Position numbers and translations under genes: made by a program
Notes under the pieces: model-generated
Seen by the model: only the letters and a program-made list of their open reading frames with translations
Database searches by the model: none
Told to the model about the DNA's origin: nothing
Shown: positions 49,568 to 61,980 of the stretch, piece after piece
Layout: each line of letters starts with the position of its first letter
Numbering within the stretch: the first letter of the stretch is position 1
DNA from: Torreya grandis
Taxonomy: Eukaryota; Streptophyta; Pinopsida; Cupressales; Taxaceae
Length of the DNA: 64,000 nt
Assembly (NCBI GenBank): GCA_037957365.1
Contig: JARHVA010004251.1
Coordinates: 1,349,001-1,413,000, forward strand
Direction: 5' to 3'

Positions 49568-51419
49568 TAATCCACAACCTACACAATGCTACTACATTCT
49601 ATTAAACCTCATCAATATTTTTAACTCAAAGGGAAATATAGAAATAAATGCTTAATTATTTCAATACTTGAACATGTATGTACTTATTTTCTTATTTTCA
49701 CACACACAATAAAAAAATATGAAAAAATAGACCATTTTATATATGCCACCAAATGATTCCGGGCCCATCATTGGTGACTAACGAGAGGCTCTGGAACCTC
49801 TAACCTCTATTTCCTACTTCCTCCAGTATCTGTAACTTACTTAATCGATGTGTCGATGAAGTTCAATATTTTCATGCCATTTTTTAAGGGAATAGAGTCC
49901 CCCCCATAGTTTGGACATATGACTCAACATGTTGCATACAAGCGAGAATGTGTCCATACACCAAATGAGATATTTGACTTTGACGATTGAATGACATAAA
50001 ATACTTTTAAAAATGATGATACTTTTGATGACTTGAATACACTTGACACAAAAATGACCATTTTTAATTATATGATAATAAACAATAATTACTATTATGA
50101 CATATTACACTTTTGAATTTTTTAACTCAATGATATTTTTAAATATTTTGAAAGGATAACTAATTTGACGCATAATAATTATGACTAAGAATAAAATAAA
50201 CTCTAATGACAATTAAAACCTAAATATTATTTAAAACTTGTCTTGAATTTAAAATTTATTTAAACTTCCTAAAGACAAACTAATAACTAGTTAAGATATA
50301 ATGATGCTTTAATAAATGACTTAACACTTTAAAAAAAAAACTTTAATACATATATACATATAGATTTGGTATGAAGTGACTTGTAACTTTGACATGTGGC
50401 TAGAAGAACTCAAATATCCATAGGATTAGAAGTGTGTAATGGAAATGATAAGTATGTGGAGCTGTACAATCGTGCGAATCTATTATGAAATGGTCAATAT
50501 TTTGCATCAATCAAATTGTTGTATACACATTTTTATAATACATGGATAATTATTCTTTATATCTACATAAAATGAAGAAAAAAAATCATAAAAATTCATC
50601 CAACATGCATATGTCATGACCTAATGCCAAAATATCATTGGATGCCAAATCGTTGCTAAGTCGACACTAAGTTGGGATGTATGGTGATGCCAAAGAAGAA
50701 CATATGCTAATCAAATGATGCAATAATGACATAAAGGGATTCAAGGATCTTCAATTTACAAAGGCATGGTATGGAGACTTTGTGAATGATGTGGAGAGAA
50801 AAATACAAAGAACATAGGTGTGTGTATGTAGGAAATAAATAACTGCTAATTATGAGAAGGGAAAATGGATGAACAACACTTGGATCGATGAAGTATTTGA
50901 AATATTTATAATAAGACTTAACTTAATTTTATTAAATAAAATTTGGATCTCAAATATCTTTCATAGTCTGTACTTGGATAAAAAACCTTGTTTTGTATAC
51001 GAGGCTATATAAAACTCCTAAATATTCTAGTGACTAGAAAAAATATAGAATGTACAAAAGTGAAGCTTCAAATGCATAGGGAACTGAAGATATCAATGAA
51101 AAAATAACCAAAAAATATCACCATGGCTTTTGGAAATTATAATTCTATATTGGTCAATGGTGCACACTAGAATAACTACACACAGGTAACATATATTTAT
51201 TGATAAAACTAAATGAAAATATCAACCGATTTACAATCACTTTGATCAATTATATCTATCATATATCTTTCAAAACACTTGTGAAAATTACAATCATAAG
51301 TCATTCTAATTGACTATGAGAATAAACACAGTGATGCCAATATGATACTATTAATACTAGTGTAGGCATCCACAAATTAGCCTAAGACAAATCTCACCAG
51401 AGGACTCTCATGATTGCTT

Positions 51420-51431
51420 GCTCTAATACCA
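51420..51431 (-). other. Element D primer-binding site
   Basis: TGGTATTAGAGC on the minus strand, one C-to-T change from the initiator-Met-tRNA site, one base from the 5' LTR. Confidence 0.88.
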
Positions 51432-51432
51432 A

Positions 51433-51848
51433 TGTTATGTATAGTAAGAGCTTACAACAAAATTTACGTCATGCACTGTGCAATAAATCCAAACACAAAG
51501 AAAATTATTTCAACACACCATATTAATATTCTACATAGTGTATATTTCTTTTGAATTAATTTTAAATAATACACAGGCTATAAACTAGCCAAGATAGACT
51601 AACAACTTCCTATATAATAGGAAGGCACATTAATAACAAACCTATTAATAAAAATACAAGTATAAGTAAAATATATTGTTTTTATAAATAATATATTTTA
51701 CTAACCAACTAACTATACATGATATATTGTTAATATATCAACGCAACTAACTATTGACTTACTATACATTAATTAGTATTAAGTAAATGGTAATTTACCT
51801 AATAGTAAAACCACAAATGTGATCACTAACATTAGGCTATCCCTAACA
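51433..51848 (-). repeat. Element D 5' LTR
   Basis: Pairs with 48907-49321. Followed by the TTTCA duplication at 51849-51853. Confidence 0.92.
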
Positions 51849-51853
51849 TTTCA

Positions 51854-52164
51854 TTCAAGCTCATGATATTAATTGGGTCTCAGTTGGGTTATATCTTGAC
51901 TGTGCATTTGTTTTCCTTGTAACCATGCTTATTACATCTATATAAATGTTATCAATCTCCATTTAGGTGTGTGTATATACCCTATTGGCTTGTTAAGTTG
52001 TTTTAAAATAATTATGAGGGTTCCTAGCCATAACAAATGTTTGTAAAAACATGGTGTTATTCTCTGTGTTATATCTCACATTGTATTATTTTAATAAGGG
52101 GTTTCTTGCCATGTCTCTAGCTGTGTAGAATATACACATGGAATGAACCTTTGATTGGAATTTG

Positions 52165-52200
<36 letters not shown>

Positions 52201-55200
52201 ACTCAGATGTCAACTAGATTTTTGATATTCTGACTGAGTTATGTTTCAAGTTGTGACTGAGTATTTAAGTGATTATATTTTACATAATTTTTCATGTTGT
52301 TTGTATGCCATGGATTTAAATGGAATAGGATTATTTTATGTCTGCGTTTCTTTTTTTCATTATGTTTTAGATTGGGATTTTATGAATGCCTCGACTACGT
52401 CTTAAAAAGGATTGTGTTATTCGATCTATAACAAGATTGATGAATATGTGTATAAGCCATGGTTTTTAAAATTGTTAAACTACATTTTGACCATTATATT
52501 TTGATAATTAACTGGGTTATGATTATTTCAATTACATGACTCTATTGTTTGATTTCACTAAAGGTATTGTATATATTTATTTTAACTCAAAGTTATATTT
52601 GAGTTGGGTTTTTTATTGGTGACTACGTTCGATCATTATGACATGATTGGGTTTTGTGATTATGTGGGTGGGATTATGATAGGGCCTCTTTGGTATCTTG
52701 CCTACATTTCATACTACTATTTTTATGGTTATAAGGTTAGATGACTAAAAATTTGATTGTGGTTAATGTTTTGATTAAAATTGTAAATCTATGTGTTAGC
52801 TCCCATGCCAAACTTATCGACCAAATATATTAGGATGGCATGAATATGAATGGATTTTATTTTTACAAACCTGAGAGGGCATTGGAAAAGTTTGAAGGAG
52901 TTGTTTATGCACTTTTATGAGATGTTTTGGTTGTATCAAATATTTAGACTTTAAATTGAATTATTATCCTATTTTGATTTATTATTCTAGTTTGATTTAT
53001 TATTCTAGATTGATTAAATTAAATTATTTATTGGATGTTGTGTGGTTTATTTAATTGGTTGTTTATTGTCTGGTTATCATTCCTAGACTAAACCTAAATA
53101 AATATACTAGTATACATTGGTAGTTTGGATGGTTAAGGTTGATTGTGACTTAGACGTGGATCCAAGGTGGTTAATTTGAATACTGTATAATGGATTAATT
53201 TTAATCCATTTTATATCATTCGGTAGCCAAGATTAACCTTCCCCACTCTCGATCTATATTAAATATAGATTAATTATTCTCCTCACACCTTGGAATGGTA
53301 TAGTTGTCTTCTTCTATTTTGAGATGTCTCTTTGTTGGAAATATGATTGCTTGGAATTCCCTTCATGTTCTTGGTTACCGCAACCACTATCTTACTGATG
53401 GTTGGGGTGGTGAGGGCCACTGATGGTTGGGATCATAGGGATGGTTGGGCAGGTTTGTCTTGATCAGTTTAGTTACTTTCAACTCCATGCTTTTATGACT
53501 TTTCACATGCGTAAAATAAGATGATAACAATTTAATTTGTTAATTATATTTAATTATTTAATATATCTTGCTATCATTGATATTAAAGTTAGATAGCATT
53601 TAATTACTAAGTATATTTATTAGCATTGATATTGAAATACTTTGTATGTAATATTTATTATATAGATTGATCATGTTCAATGCTAACCTATGTTATTAAT
53701 GAGTTACATAACTAAAATAGAAGTTGAAAAATGCCTAAGGGTAAGATGGCTAATGGATTAAGGTGACATACTTCAGGTACCTTAATTTATTATGTAGTGG
53801 CTTTAACTTTAAAATTAATTAAGCATTATATTATTTATTGAGGAATTACTATTGCAATGTTAATTTACACGTGAGTTAAATTATTATAAATTATTGTGTG
53901 TGATTAATCTATACAATCATTATCACATCAATTCCTTGATTTAGATTTATAATTTGGATATGCGAATTGATCTATGAATGTTATCTTTAATAGAACTTGA
54001 GTAATTATGTAAAGTTCATTAACCACTTATTGTATATAGAACATTGAGCTATCATTACAACACAAGAATAAATATTTTAGTTAGATTATGTATCAAGGTA
54101 ATTATATATTATGTTATCTTGATTCAATAATAGTTAGGTTTAAATTAAAATTGTAAACTAGATTTATAATCATTTCTAGTTTATCACATTTTATATGATT
54201 AAATAGATGCATTTACATGGATCTCGTAGTCATTTTAACCAATGCATAAACTATTCAAATTTTGGTTGTTGGTTCATGCAGAAAAAAAAAACCAAAATAT
54301 TTCCTTCTAACATACATTTCAGACATACCTAGTTGTGTGTAAGGTATGTATATTGTATATATATGATCTAAAAATTATTACTTTTATTATTTCATTAATA
54401 ATGAATGAAATAAGGGTTAACGTAATCCTTTTATTTAAGCTAGATGTTTTACAAGTATGTCTAATATTCCTGCATAAAATAATCATAAGAATAAGTGAAA
54501 GAACTTAAATGAAATTAAGATAATGTCATCCTTATGAATCAATGTAAGAAGATGATCAAGTTAGATAATTATTTCTACTTCATTGATGTTACATAATTAT
54601 AACCTGCACACTTGTTGATTTCTCTTACTTGGGTTGTATGTGCTTTCACTATCCCTCTGATAACTAAACTTACTAGTCTTGCTACCCTTAGCTTGCCCAA
54701 TCAAAAAATTGAAAGAGTTCCTTAATTGGAATATTTTATTTGGATTCCACTCAATTTGAAACATGGTTAGATCTATTTACCTTGATTGTGTTATATTCTA
54801 TTTCTTTTTGCCCTCTTCTAGTCTATTTGAAATATGAATGCAATGGTTTATTAAGTATACATTTACTTAGATAATAATGGAATATTATATAAAAATAATT
54901 GAATCCTTTCTTATTTAGTTATTTGAAATGGATTAAATATTTAATGAATACATAGGTTTTATTCTTTTGAAATAATCAAATATTCAAGGTTTAATTGATT
55001 GGACACCTTAGATGAATAATGGTTTAGTCTCTCTTGTTTCATAATATAGCATTGGCTATGCCAATTTAATGGTTATATAAATTTTTTTCTTGACTACTTA
55101 TGGGATAATGATGTTGATCATAAATATATCATTAATCATTATTCTACATATGTCATCTATGTTAGTGAGCAAATTATGTATGAATTATTTAAACTAGTGT

Positions 55201-55855
55201 GATGACCTTAAAGGCCATCAACCATTTATGACCTTAGTTGGTAGAACTATAGAACCTTGAGTTTTAAATTTGTTTTCTCTTTATGAAATAACATTTTTGT
55301 TGCATTAATGTTTATAAATATGCTTATGTTAAAATATTTTTTGGTTACTAATTATCTTTACTTATTTGAATCATATTTGAATATAAGGCTAGTAGATTGT
55401 ACTTTTAACATAGACTAATGTTAACCTAAATAATAAATTGGGATGCTAGATTTATCTTTCTTGATTAAACTAATCCTTAAACTTAACCATCCTTGAACAT
55501 GACTAAAACCCACTGAGGATAGTGAGGTATTTACCTAGGGTTAAGGACCTATAAATGGTCATGTGTGTAAGTATGAGTGCCACATATGGTGCTTAGGTCC
55601 TATCCATGTATGCATACACTAATATGCCCTAAATACCATTAAACATATAATATAGTAACATGTTTCCCCATAGTACCTTTTATATGTATTTACCTCTAAC
55701 TAACTACCTTAGTTCACCTCTTTAAATTCTAATTGTGCATACATGAGTGCACTAAATGTTTATTGCTTATGTTAGTAAGTGAGGTAATTGGGTATAAAAC
55801 TCATCCAAAACATGCTCTGATATATAATTCTAATTTTTTTGGGGGGGTTATTTCA
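51854..55855 (+). repeat. Element A 3' LTR, segment 3
   Basis: Matches 14794-19141 of the 5' LTR in order (TTCAAGCTCATGATATTAAT at 51853 and 14792), ending TTATTTCA. The long dinucleotide array of the 5' LTR is nearly absent here, while a TA array at 52168-52193 is longer than in the 5' LTR. Confidence 0.92.
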
Positions 55856-55860
55856 AGTCA
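55856..55860. repeat. Right target-site duplication of element A (AGTCA)
   Basis: Second copy of the AGTCA at 12895-12899. Confidence 0.9.
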
Positions 55861-58800
55861 TATAGGCATTAAATTTAACCATTGATGATTTGTGTGCCAT
55901 ATGTGCATATTTTATTTTTTGTCCCTATGTGATCATTAAATTGGCTCAAATCAATGAGCTGGGGAAGTGGAAAGTGTCAATCCATACTAATGATACCTCA
56001 TCAAATAATACACATGTCCAATTAAAATATTCACATCCTCACAAAGTGACTTCCATATATGCACTCTATATGTTATAAAATATCCATTTAATGGACTCAA
56101 ATAAGCTTAGGTAGATACTAATGTAAAGTTTCATTACATGTCACATCTCTCAATGCAATATATATTTATTATATACATCATTGAAATGGATGTCATATAT
56201 CAATGAAAATAAGTGTCATATATCTAAGGTGTAGTGTTGGATTACAAAGAGGATTAGTTCAAACATTAATCATGAAAATCACCAAAGAATGTAGAAGAAC
56301 TAATAATATAAGCCAACCTATTATGTGGGGTTTGATAGTGACAATAAGAAGTAATTGGAATAAATCACACATGCATATTAACTTCTCAAGTGATTCCACC
56401 ATCCAAAAGTGGTCCAAGTGTGTTTTCTCCCTTGATTTGGTGTTCTTGTCTTTGTCAACAATGGATGCCAAGCTCCTCCATTATCTCAAGATCATAATGC
56501 ATAATCTAGGCTCAAGATAAGAAATCTAATATATGCCTATCAAATGAAGATTGCAAATAAAACACAATGATCAACACAAAGAAATATTGTGGAGAATATT
56601 TCATTATAAGTTTACAGTATTTTAGCTTAAAAATGATGGTGAGAGGCCTTCTATTTATAGATTTTACAAATGGGCTAGGATAAACCATGACCATCCATAT
56701 CAATATTGAGATGTGTGGCCATCAATTAATCTAATAGTTTTAATTAAATCCATAAATATCCTCATAATGATTTAGAGGGAAATGAATTAATTAGGCATGG
56801 ATGTCCATAATCCTAATATTTGTTGCATTTATGGCTTATAGATGCCACCCCATATATCATGTCACTTGGTGATGTAGATATTGAGAATAAATTTACAATA
56901 ATAAAATAATCAATAACTTCCATGGAAAATCCACTTAAGCTCTTGATTTGAATTAATTAAGCTTAAACAAGATTAATCAATTTTAGTGCAATTCTTTAGA
57001 AATTGGTGTACAATTAATCAAAATGGTTAGAAAGGCATATTACTAGATCATAATTTGACTCAAGAAGAATTAGAAGGTGAAGTTAGATGCATATGGGCCA
57101 TTATTCCATTTAGGATGTTGTCGACACAAAATAACAAATGTACATGATGTGTACTAATGAATTAGAATAAAATAGTAATCGAGAGCACCAAAATGCAAAA
57201 TCATCATTTTGACTCAAAATGTTTTAAGAAAAGTTAGGAATCACATAAAATGCATTGCCCCATTTAGGGATACATTGGCTTAAATTGACACTTGTATACA
57301 ATAATCTTGAACCATTTACTACATTTTTTAGTTATTTTAGCCTAAATTGGGCATTTGAGTGCAATTCAAGTAAGATTGACAATTTCAACACAAATAGTGT
57401 TAGGAATTAGATGTCTAAATTTTTCACTTATTTGAGAAGGTGTAGTGAGACATTCAGGTGAAGCAACATCTTTTCAGAGAAAAGAGTTTTCAAGAAAAAA
57501 TTGGAAATGACCCATGATGCCCCCTCAAGAGGACATACTAGGATGAAAGAGAAGGATGGACTCAAAAAGAGAGATAAATTGAGATAAACCCATGGATTAG
57601 ATTAAATCCAAACAAGCTAATGCTTGCATGCATTGATTCCATCAATGATCAAAATATATTTAGAATATAATAGGCCCCAAATATGGGGGGAATGGGAAGG
57701 ATATAATATAAAATATAAATGACACACTTTAAATGCACCCAATTTAAGAGTTCAAGCTGCACACTTATGAAATGTTCAATCCTAAGATAAGTTTCACATT
57801 AAAACATTTCCATCATGGGTAAAAGTGTGGAGAGCTTGGAATTATAATAAAAAGGAGAACATGGACTCCAAAGATATGTATAATAAAAGGTGCCCTAGTA
57901 GAACATATATGATTATGATAAGATAATTTTGCCCCAACATGCCTATTTTGATCATTGATAAAGTATAAATAATGGCTGTGACCATGTAGGGTTGATTGTG
58001 ATTTGTGACTTAGTTCAAATGGTGTGCCCCAACATGGGAAATTTAGCAAGCAATAGATTAATGATATAACCTATTACATATATTACATATGAGAGGACAC
58101 AAACAAAGATGCAATGGTATCATGGCTATAAGAGCCATAAAACCAAGCATACAAGAATGCATAAAGAGATAAAAGAAATGAAAAGGAGAGTGAAGGTGGC
58201 TGAGCTGACCCAGGATATGTCATGTATCCAAGCATTTCCTACATAATCCAAATGGACCTCAAGTTAATGTATTTCATCAAAAATTGGAATAGAATGAAAT
58301 GAAGGATGATGAAAAATGACTAAGATTTGATTAGATTCATGATGTATTATAAGATATGCATGTCTAAGTATATATTTAGGGGTTAAACCTAATGATCTTA
58401 GTTTATGCATAGTGATCTTGAGATCTATTTATCAAAATTGTGCTAACATTTAGACTTGAATCCAAAACACAAATTACTTGCTATAACAAAATAAATTAGG
58501 CATCATAAGTATGAATAACTTATAAATACATGACATTTCAATTGCATAGAGCTAATTCAAATATGAATACCTATAACTACGGATAATGGTAAAATAATGA
58601 CCAAAACTAGAGTTACAACTATTTATATTTAAACAAAAAAATTAAAAACAAAGAAAAAGATAAACATAAATGAACCTAACTTAAAATCATGATATAAATA
58701 ATCAAGATTCAAGTAGGAACAAAAATTCTTAAAAAAAATAAGAATATCTTAACATGAGATCAAGATATGCATAATCAAGATCCATGCGGACCATCAAGAT

Positions 58801-60299
58801 GTACTTGGAAAATAAACAAAGCAAGACCAAATAGGAACTCAAAAGAACAAATAACACCAACAACAATCAAATAAAAAAAAATAGATTTTAGAATTTTATG
58901 AATGTTTTTGAAATTTTCTAAGTATCTCAACTCGATTTTGGATTATGAGATAAAGAATGATCTAACTCATGAAATTGGTGAGAACGTGCCAACTTAAAAT
59001 ACTCATAAGATGGTGAGAGCATAATAAAAGGGGGACTAAATTGTCCTCAATATGACTTAATCAAAACCTACATAATCCCTTAAGGAACTTGAATTATAGT
59101 AGTTACACCAACATAAAAGGCAATGAAAAACCAACCAGGTCACAACAAGTTCACAAATAAAAGCAAATAGTAAGGGAAATGATAATAGTAATGATCAAGT
59201 GATGTGGTAATGCATTATAAAAAGGTGTTGTACCAAATTTTTCCATAGGCAATTATAAATAGGAAATAATGTCATAATACTAATTTTCCCAAAGATGGTT
59301 ATAATTAGGGATACTACTAATTTTCCCATAGGTGGTTATAGTCAATGATACCAAATAAGATGATATATGAAAGATAACTTGACAGATCAAATGCCACACT
59401 ACTACCATAGATTGTCATTCAAAATGGAATTCTAAAATTGTCAAAACTTGATCATAATCCCCTCATGGAAAGTATAGGATGAACCAAGGAACCAAGATCA
59501 AAATAAGATAAGTAGGATGGTTAAAAATAAGCCTTGATCAATACTAAAGAAATGGTATAAGAAAAATGATCAGAAGACAATTGGATACAGTGGTAATAAA
59601 GATACCCCCAAGAGATGATTGGCTTAGTTTTCTCATAAAATGGTGAGAGTGTTCAAACTTAATAAATTTCTTGTAAAATGGTGAGAGTGTGGCAAAGGTG
59701 ACCAAGCTAACCTCAATAGAAATTGAGTGATGCCTACATAGTCCCAAAGGACCTCAATTTTATGTAGTTAAAATAACATGGTAAATGGAACACGATGGTA
59801 TAATAATGCCTATATTGAAATGGTCTATAAGATTTCCCCTAAGAGATGAGGAAAATAAAATGGGATGATAAATGGCCATTGAAAAGTGGTTGTGTTACTC
59901 TTACTGATGTAGAGATGTTTTTCCTAGTCAACATATGAGACACCCAAAATAATCAGTCATAAAATTACCATCCAACACCCTTTCAAAAAAGTTTATCAAA
60001 AACTTGATGTCAATCTAGATCTCAATAATGTGTTCATGATATTCATTTGTCTTTAATTCTATTTCCTTCAAATGTTAAGACAAGATATCCTTATAGCTTA
60101 TACAAAGGAAAGTGTTGCCAGTGATGGTAAATAGTGTTAGGCACATGATAAATGATATAAGTGGGTAATGAATAGGTGGATGATAATCGAATGTATAATG
60201 AATGGGTAACAAATAAGGATCAAGATTTTTAGGCACACACAATGTTATTGATTCCAGATTGAACATAATGTTAGTTGTGGTAGGGATGAAGACCTCTGA
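55861..60299. other. Right flank: diverged DNA without a recognised gene
   Basis: Short frames occur (the longest, 56203-56520 plus, 105 codons, matches nothing I know and has no start or splice context). A minus-strand CTATAAATAGAAGG at about 56649-56662 looks like a TATA box but has no gene or LTR that I can attach to it. Loosely repeated segments around GGTGAGAGTGT and CCTACATAATCC lie near 58190, 59020 and 59650, too diverged to define units. I see nothing else. Confidence 0.5.
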
Positions 60300-60460
60300 C
60301 TATGCTCTCGATAGGGCCACTGAATTTTTCTATTTTTTTAATCTTTAGAGTATCTACCATATGATTATGCTATATATTATAAACTATATTGACTTGATCT
60401 TTGATAATGTCTTCATTAAGTAGTGAAGAACTTTTGTGCTCATCTATTGGTGCCTCGATG

Positions 60461-60640
60461 AGGTTTTCACCAATAAAGTTGTCTTTATTATTCCATAGTG
60501 GCTTTGAGAAGGTTTCACGAAGAGATATTAACATTTAACTCTGATTGTCTTATAATGCCTTCAAAAAGGTTTCACTAAAAGATGCTGAGTTTGAATTTTG
60601 ATCATCCCCTAGCACCTTGAAAAAGGTTTCACTATGAGAG
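60461..60640. repeat. ~48-57-bp tandem repeat, about four units
   Basis: GGTTTCAC (first copy GGTTTTCAC) recurs at 60462, 60511, 60568 and 60625, preceded by CCTTGAAAA-like sequence. Spacings are close to multiples of three, and the minus strand reads as repeated E-T-F-x-K segments. Confidence 0.7.
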
Positions 60641-61747
60641 TGTTCTTATTTTGAATGAATTTGGTCTTGGTCCCCCTAAAATTATACACCTAATATGTCA
60701 CCATGTATGTAGTTCAATAAAGTGTGATTCTATCAATCCTAATCCATGTTTGTGGGAGGTGGAGTGCCAATTTAATGGCTATGTTGGGTGATAATGGGAT
60801 GATGAAAGGTAACAAACTCCTCATATAAGATACTAGGAGAAATTTGGAAATCCTAAAGTAATCATATTCACAAACTTTATAAGGATCACTAATTTATTCA
60901 AATTGATCCGTAAGACAAGTGTAACTAATGTTGTAATAACCATGACTGTAATTTGTTTCAAAAGCTGAGTCTAAGTCAAGGGAATCTAAATCTGATGTCG
61001 TGATTCTACATCTAATGCTTAATTTGATGTTGGTTCAAGAATAAAACCTAACTCTAATGTTATTTCTTCATATTATGTGGTTGTTTCTATAATGATGTTT
61101 TGTTGAATGCTTGGAATCTAAAAAGTAATGAAATGTGACAACATAATGGGCTCTATAAAAGGTGATTCTAGGAAGGGTTTAACATAGACTAGATCATCTA
61201 AGTGAATCCCCTCAAAGAGAGGCTATCACTCGAGGTAAGACTCAACAAAATCTTGTCTATCCAAAGGAGACTCCTCAAAAAGTGAGAAAATATCATGAGA
61301 CAAATCTGTAAAGACTAGCTTTTCAAGGAGATGAGGCTCTTTAAAAATAGGTAAAAGATGAATAGGTAACTCATCATAGGTTAACTCGTCACAAATGGGT
61401 GTTTCAATAATAACGTCATGATCTTGGTTTATAATTGGTTGAAAAATATCAACTTTAAACACATTGTGATCCTTATAAGATAGCTTTACCTCTTGAAGAG
61501 GTAATGGCTCTTATTGAGGCTCATATCTCGACACAAAATTTCTAAAGTGGTGAACCATATTTTGTGGCTCAATAATGGGATCTCCAAAAATTAGACTATT
61601 GAATAAGGTATCAACAAAATCAATTTCATCAAATAGACATTATTAAACAATAGGTTCACTAAATACCGGTGATGGGCTTATAAGGGTAATGACTAAATAC
61701 TACATAGTTTGGTTGTTTGCATAAACCAAAGGAGGAGGTCCTAAAAT

Positions 61748-61930
61748 GGTAACCTTTATGAATTTTAGAGTTGGATTACTCACACAAGCTGTAGTAAAAT
61801 ATCCTAAAATGGTAACCTTAAAATGTTATAGATCTTAATCACTCACACAAGCTGAAGGGGGATAACCTAGAATGGTAACCTTCAAGTGTGGTGCATAAAT
61901 AGAATGAGGATAGCCCAAAATAGTAACCTT
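61748..61930. repeat. ~48-63-bp tandem repeat, four units
   Basis: GGTAACCTT recurs at 61748, 61811 and 61874, with AGTAACCTT at 61922, each preceded by CCTAAAAT or CCCAAAAT. Spacings of 63, 63 and 48 are multiples of three. On the minus strand it reads as repeated KVTILGY. Confidence 0.8.
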
Positions 61931-61980
61931 CGAACATGGTGCACAAATCAAAGGGGAAAGATGGGGAAGATGCACAAAAA

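Larger units (their letters stand above)
48907..51848 (-). mobile_element. Element D: small non-coding LTR retrotransposon
   Basis: LTRs 48907-49321 (415 bp) and 51433-51848 (416 bp), both starting TGTTA and ending CCTAACA. The TSD TTTCA is perfect, at 48902-48906 and 51849-51853. On the minus strand a primer site TGGTATTAGAGC (51420-51431) and a polypurine tract (49322-49335) fix the orientation. The 2.1-kb internal region has no retrotransposon domain on either strand. It is a non-autonomous element, larger than a typical TRIM. Its Met-tRNA-type primer site suggests mobilisation by a copia or chromovirus partner; the partner is unknown. Confidence 0.92.
60300..61980 (-). pseudogene. Decayed minus-strand protein with two internal repeat sets; family unknown
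   Basis: On the minus strand, readings joined across stops give an acidic, Leu/Phe/Pro-rich protein. Upstream (61940-61735) are four copies of a KVTILGY motif with CVS or CAP-like spacers. The middle (61462-61226) is one clean 78-codon frame: VIIETPICDELTYDELPIHL and FSLFEESPLDRQDFVESYLE. Downstream (60640-60450) are four copies of an S-x-x-E-T-F-x-K-x-L motif followed by D/N-Q-S. I do not recognise the family. Acidic linkers of this kind occur in large plant retrotransposon polyproteins, and its strand equals that of the decayed protein at 4900-6170 on the other side of element A, so one old element could have been split by A. This is inference only. Confidence 0.4.

Noticed and set aside
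56203..56520. 105-codon plus-strand frame in the right flank
   Set aside because: No recognised domain, an overlapping frame on the other strand, and no support from composition or context.
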